Position numbers and translations under genes: made by a program
In this document: piece after piece, positions 5,552-7,612 of the stretch
How the letters are laid out: each line of letters opens with the position of its first letter
Numbering within the stretch: the first letter of the stretch is position 1
The notes under the pieces: generated by a model
What the model saw: only the letters and a program-made list of their open reading frames with translations
Databases searched by the model: none
Told to the model about the DNA's origin: nothing
Assembly (NCBI GenBank): GCA_937960725.1
Contig: CALGOY010000081.1
Span: forward strand, 1-7,612
DNA length: 7,612 nt
Direction: 5' to 3'
DNA from: an uncultured Bacillota bacterium
GTDB taxonomy: Bacteria; Bacillota; Clostridia; Caldicoprobacterales; UBA3941

Positions 5552-6513
5552 AATGCACTAAACTCTTCCTTTACTGCTTTTAGGATAATATCGCGGGCTT
5601 CTTCTAATGAAGCCTCTATTTTACAACCAGCGGCTCTAACATGGCCACCTCCTCCAAACTGTCCAGCAATTTGGCTAACATCTATCAAAAACTGGGAGCG
5701 CAAGCCTACTTTTACGCTATCTTCCTCTTCTTTTAACATTATGGCTACCTCTACTCCCTCAATATCCTTTGCGTAGTTAATAATGCCGCTGGTGTCTCCT
5801 TCACCGGCTCCAACATCTTCAATCATCTCTCTCGTGATTTGAATGAGGGCTACTTTTCCTTCTAGATGTAATTCTAATGTACCTAGAGCTTTTCCTAACA
5901 ATCTTGTCCATGCAACAGTATGTTGTTTAAACAAAATAGTTGATAGCCTATCTACTTCTATCCCACACTCTAATAGCTTTGCTGCGATATAATGGGTGCG
6001 AGATGTAGTGTTGCTGTAGCAAAAGCTTCCTGTATCTGTAGTAATTGCCGTATATAAGGCTTCAGCAATTGTTTTTTCAGGTTTGACTCCTAGGCTTATT
6101 ATTAGTTCATATATTAATTCTCCAGTGGCTGATGCTTCTGAGTCTACTATATTGATGTCAGCATATTCATTATTGCTGACATGATGATCTATGTTGATTG
6201 TTTTCGCTGCTTTATCAAATAGCATACCACAGACATCGCCCAACCTCTCTTTATCACTGCAATCTATAGCAATTACCAAATCGTATTGTTTTATAGGCTC
6301 AGTTGGTATTTTTACTGCTTGGATCCCTTCTAGAAAGCTAAAAATGTGTGGTACAGGATCCTGGCAGTAAACATCCACCTTCTTTCCTATAATTTCCAGG
6401 GCATGCTTTAGAGCCATACAGGAACCTAAAGCATCCCCATCTGGCTTTATATGGGCAATTAGTGCTATGCTATCACTATCGTTGATCAATAAAACAGCCT
6501 CATTCACCTTCAT
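5548..6513 (-). CDS. nrnA: DHH/DHHA1 phosphoesterase, NrnA-type oligoribonuclease / pAp phosphatase
   Basis: A 321-residue protein with an N-terminal DHH domain and C-terminal DHHA1 domain, normal for B. subtilis NrnA. Family members cut 2-5 nucleotide RNAs to mononucleotides and/or hydrolyse 3'-phosphoadenosine 5'-phosphate (pAp); some act on cyclic-dinucleotide products. Visible metal ligands are His21, Asp25 and Asp27 (HIKPDGDALGS), Asp84 (IAIDCSD), the DHH triad at 109-111 and Asp160 (AITTDTGSF). The DHHA1 substrate-binding loop FGGGGHVRAAG spans 286-296. The start overlaps the end of rbfA by 14 bases and the stop overlaps truB, suggesting coupled translation; no good Shine-Dalgarno precedes ATG 6513. 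Placement between rbfA and truB is the usual Firmicutes context and, with PNPase nearby, fits terminal RNA decay. The choice between nano-RNA and pAp as main substrate cannot be read from the sequence. Confidence 0.93.
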   Translation of the reverse strand: MKVNEAVLLINDSDSIALIAHIKPDGDALGSCMALKHALEIIGKKVDVYCQDPVPHIFSFLEGIQAVKIPTEPIKQYDLVIAIDCSDKERLGDVCGMLFDKAAKTINIDHHVSNNEYADINIVDSEASATGELIYELIISLGVKPEKTIAEALYTAITTDTGSFCYSNTTSRTHYIAAKLLECGIEVDRLSTILFKQHTVAWTRLLGKALGTLELHLEGKVALIQITREMIEDVGAGEGDTSGIINYAKDIEGVEVAIMLKEEEDSVKVGLRSQFLIDVSQIAGQFGGGGHVRAAGCKIEASLEEARDIILKAVKEEFSAL

Positions 6514-6871
6514 GGGTGTTTTCCATCCCTTTTTTTATTTCATTTATTTTTTTGCTAATTTCTACGCTATATTCTATAGACTTATCCAGAACAAACTGTA
6601 GCTCTGGGGTATAGCGTATCTTTATTTGACGCCCTAATTGCTTGCGAATATAGCCTGATGCTCTATTAAGCCCCTCCATTGTTTCCTTCCTTTGCTCTTC
6701 ACTACCCAAGACACTTACATAAACTTTAACATAACGAAGATCTTTACTTACCTGAACTTGAGTAATGGATGTCATCTGGGCAATTCGAGGATCCTTAACT
6801 TCATCCCTAATTATTCTACTTATTATTTTTTTAAACTCTTCTGATATTCTATCAACTCTTTGATATGTCAT
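6500..6871 (-). CDS. rbfA: Ribosome-binding factor A
   Basis: A 123-residue RbfA of normal length. It binds the immature 30S subunit and assists late 16S rRNA maturation, notably at the 5' end, and cold adaptation. The single KH-type domain includes RVDRISEEFKKIISRII (residues 5-21), the conserved DPRI (27-30), and the helix-kink-helix ASG (71-73) that replaces the usual KH GxxG. YTPELQFVLDKS follows at 87-98. I start it at ATG 6871-6869, with the purine-rich AGTGGGTG about 6 bases upstream. An in-frame GTG at 6880 would add three residues, but its candidate Shine-Dalgarno touches the codon. It lies 22 bases after infB and overlaps nrnA by 14 bases at its 3' end. The infB-rbfA order is almost universal, and both proteins act on the 30S subunit. 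Confidence 0.97.
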   Translation of the reverse strand: MTYQRVDRISEEFKKIISRIIRDEVKDPRIAQMTSITQVQVSKDLRYVKVYVSVLGSEEQRKETMEGLNRASGYIRKQLGRQIKIRYTPELQFVLDKSIEYSVEISKKINEIKKGMENTHEGE

Positions 6872-6893
6872 CTTCCACACCCACTTTTATAAT

Positions 6894-7612
6894 CTATCGC
6901 TCTACTTCTTCCAGAGTATAAGTCTCGATTATATCTCCCTCTTTTATATCGTTGAAGTTTTGCAATCCAATTCCACATTCATATCCAGAAGCTACTTCTC
7001 TAACGTCGTCTTTAAATCTCTTTAGAGAATTTATATTACCCTCGTAGACGACAATTCCGTCTCTTATCAACCTTACGCTGTCATTTCTAGTGATCTTCCC
7101 ATCTGTTACATAGCATCCTGCGACAGTACCAACTCCTGATACTCTAAATGTAGCTCGTACTTCTGCATGGCCTGTAACAACTTCTTTGTATTCTGGTTCG
7201 AGCATACCCTTCATGGCTGCCTCTATATCTTCTATTGCACTATATATAACCCTATATAGCCGTACATCTACACCCTCTTTTTTCGCCAGATCACTTGTAG
7301 CAGCAGAAGGACGTACATTGAATCCAACAATTATAGCATTAGAGGCTGAAGCAAGCATTATATCTGATTCGCTTATCGCACCAACTGCTCCATGAATAAC
7401 TCGTACCCGGACTTCTTCATTGGAGAGTTTTTCTAGCGACTGTTTTACAGCTTCCACCGACCCCTGAACGTCAGCCTTTACGATAATGTTTAGCTCTTTC
7501 ATTTCTCCTTCTTTTATCTTGTTAAACAGTTCATCCAGAGATACCTTCGAGCTTGCTTTTATTTGTTGTTCTTTAAGCTTTTCTTTTCTCTCTTCTGCTA
7601 CCTGCCTAGCTA
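6894..7612 (-). CDS. infB: Translation initiation factor IF-2, C-terminal part
   Basis: The reading frame is open to the high-coordinate edge and gives 238 residues, so the start and the GTPase domain lie outside the window. The ATG at 7502 is an internal methionine, not the start: the 36 codons before it (ending [15 protein letters not shown]) are typical IF-2 sequence. Visible parts are the end of domain II and a linker helix (1-36), domain III (about 38-135, with [13 protein letters not shown] and [20 protein letters not shown]) and domain IV (about 140-235). Domain IV is the beta-barrel that holds the fMet-tRNA acceptor end and contains the conserved GYECGIGL (209-216). IF-2 places initiator tRNA on the 30S subunit and promotes subunit joining. 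The TAG stop is followed 22 bases later by rbfA, so this is the upstream member of the operon seen here. Confidence 0.98.
   Translation of the reverse strand, partial: ARQVAEERKEKLKEQQIKASSKVSLDELFNKIKEGEMKELNIIVKADVQGSVEAVKQSLEKLSNEEVRVRVIHGAVGAISESDIMLASASNAIIVGFNVRPSAATSDLAKKEGVDVRLYRVIYSAIEDIEAAMKGMLEPEYKEVVTGHAEVRATFRVSGVGTVAGCYVTDGKITRNDSVRLIRDGIVVYEGNINSLKRFKDDVREVASGYECGIGLQNFNDIKEGDIIETYTLEEVER

Noticed and set aside
6894..7502. A stand-alone 202-residue gene starting at ATG 7502
   Set aside because: The frame is open upstream to the window edge and those codons encode typical IF-2 sequence, so this methionine is internal to infB.

Overview
The window looks like chromosomal core DNA from a low-to-moderate G+C, endospore-forming member of the Firmicutes, most likely class Clostridia. 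The evidence is the gene order, strong AGGAGG-type ribosome binding sites, A/T-rich third positions, and a polysaccharide-deacetylase-like gene of the YlxY kind between pnp and an M16 peptidase, an arrangement known from Bacillus subtilis and Clostridia. I do not assign a genus. Every convincing gene lies on the minus strand, so transcription runs from high to low coordinates. No plus-strand gene is supported, and no stretch longer than 300 bases lacks a gene. I saw no insertion sequence, CRISPR array, tRNA or rRNA.

In transcription order: the 3' part of infB (6894-7612, cut by the window edge), rbfA (6500-6871), a DHH-family nrnA-like phosphoesterase (5548-6513), truB (4649-5551) and ribF (3702-4640) form a tightly packed run with gaps of 22 bases or less and two overlaps, clearly one operon. 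A good sigma-A-type promoter overlaps the end of ribF. It is followed by a roughly 90-base leader that folds on paper into a three-way junction in front of rpsO (3328-3591). A hairpin follows rpsO, then a probable second promoter, then pnp (1029-3185). An A/T-rich hairpin with a T-run begins inside the pnp stop codon. After it come the YlxY-like membrane-anchored NodB-fold protein (196-921) and the first 43 codons of an M16 zinc-peptidase homologue (1-130).

The products fit a translation and RNA-metabolism cluster: initiation factor 2, a 30S maturation factor, tRNA pseudouridine-55 synthase, S15, PNPase for RNA decay, and an NrnA-type enzyme that clears nano-RNAs or pAp. RibF (FMN/FAD synthesis) is a usual passenger. 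The protein-coding content is therefore conserved and ordinary.

The most interesting signals are in the short non-coding gaps. First, the rpsO leader has a three-way junction whose third loop can pair with the rpsO Shine-Dalgarno sequence, a probable S15 autoregulatory element. Second, the Shine-Dalgarno and start codon of the ylxY-like gene are both buried in a long hairpin that can form only in transcripts entering from pnp, with a possible sporulation-type promoter inside it. Third, the ylxY-like protein has lost the catalytic aspartates of NodB motif 1. All foldings were done by eye and no energies were computed.
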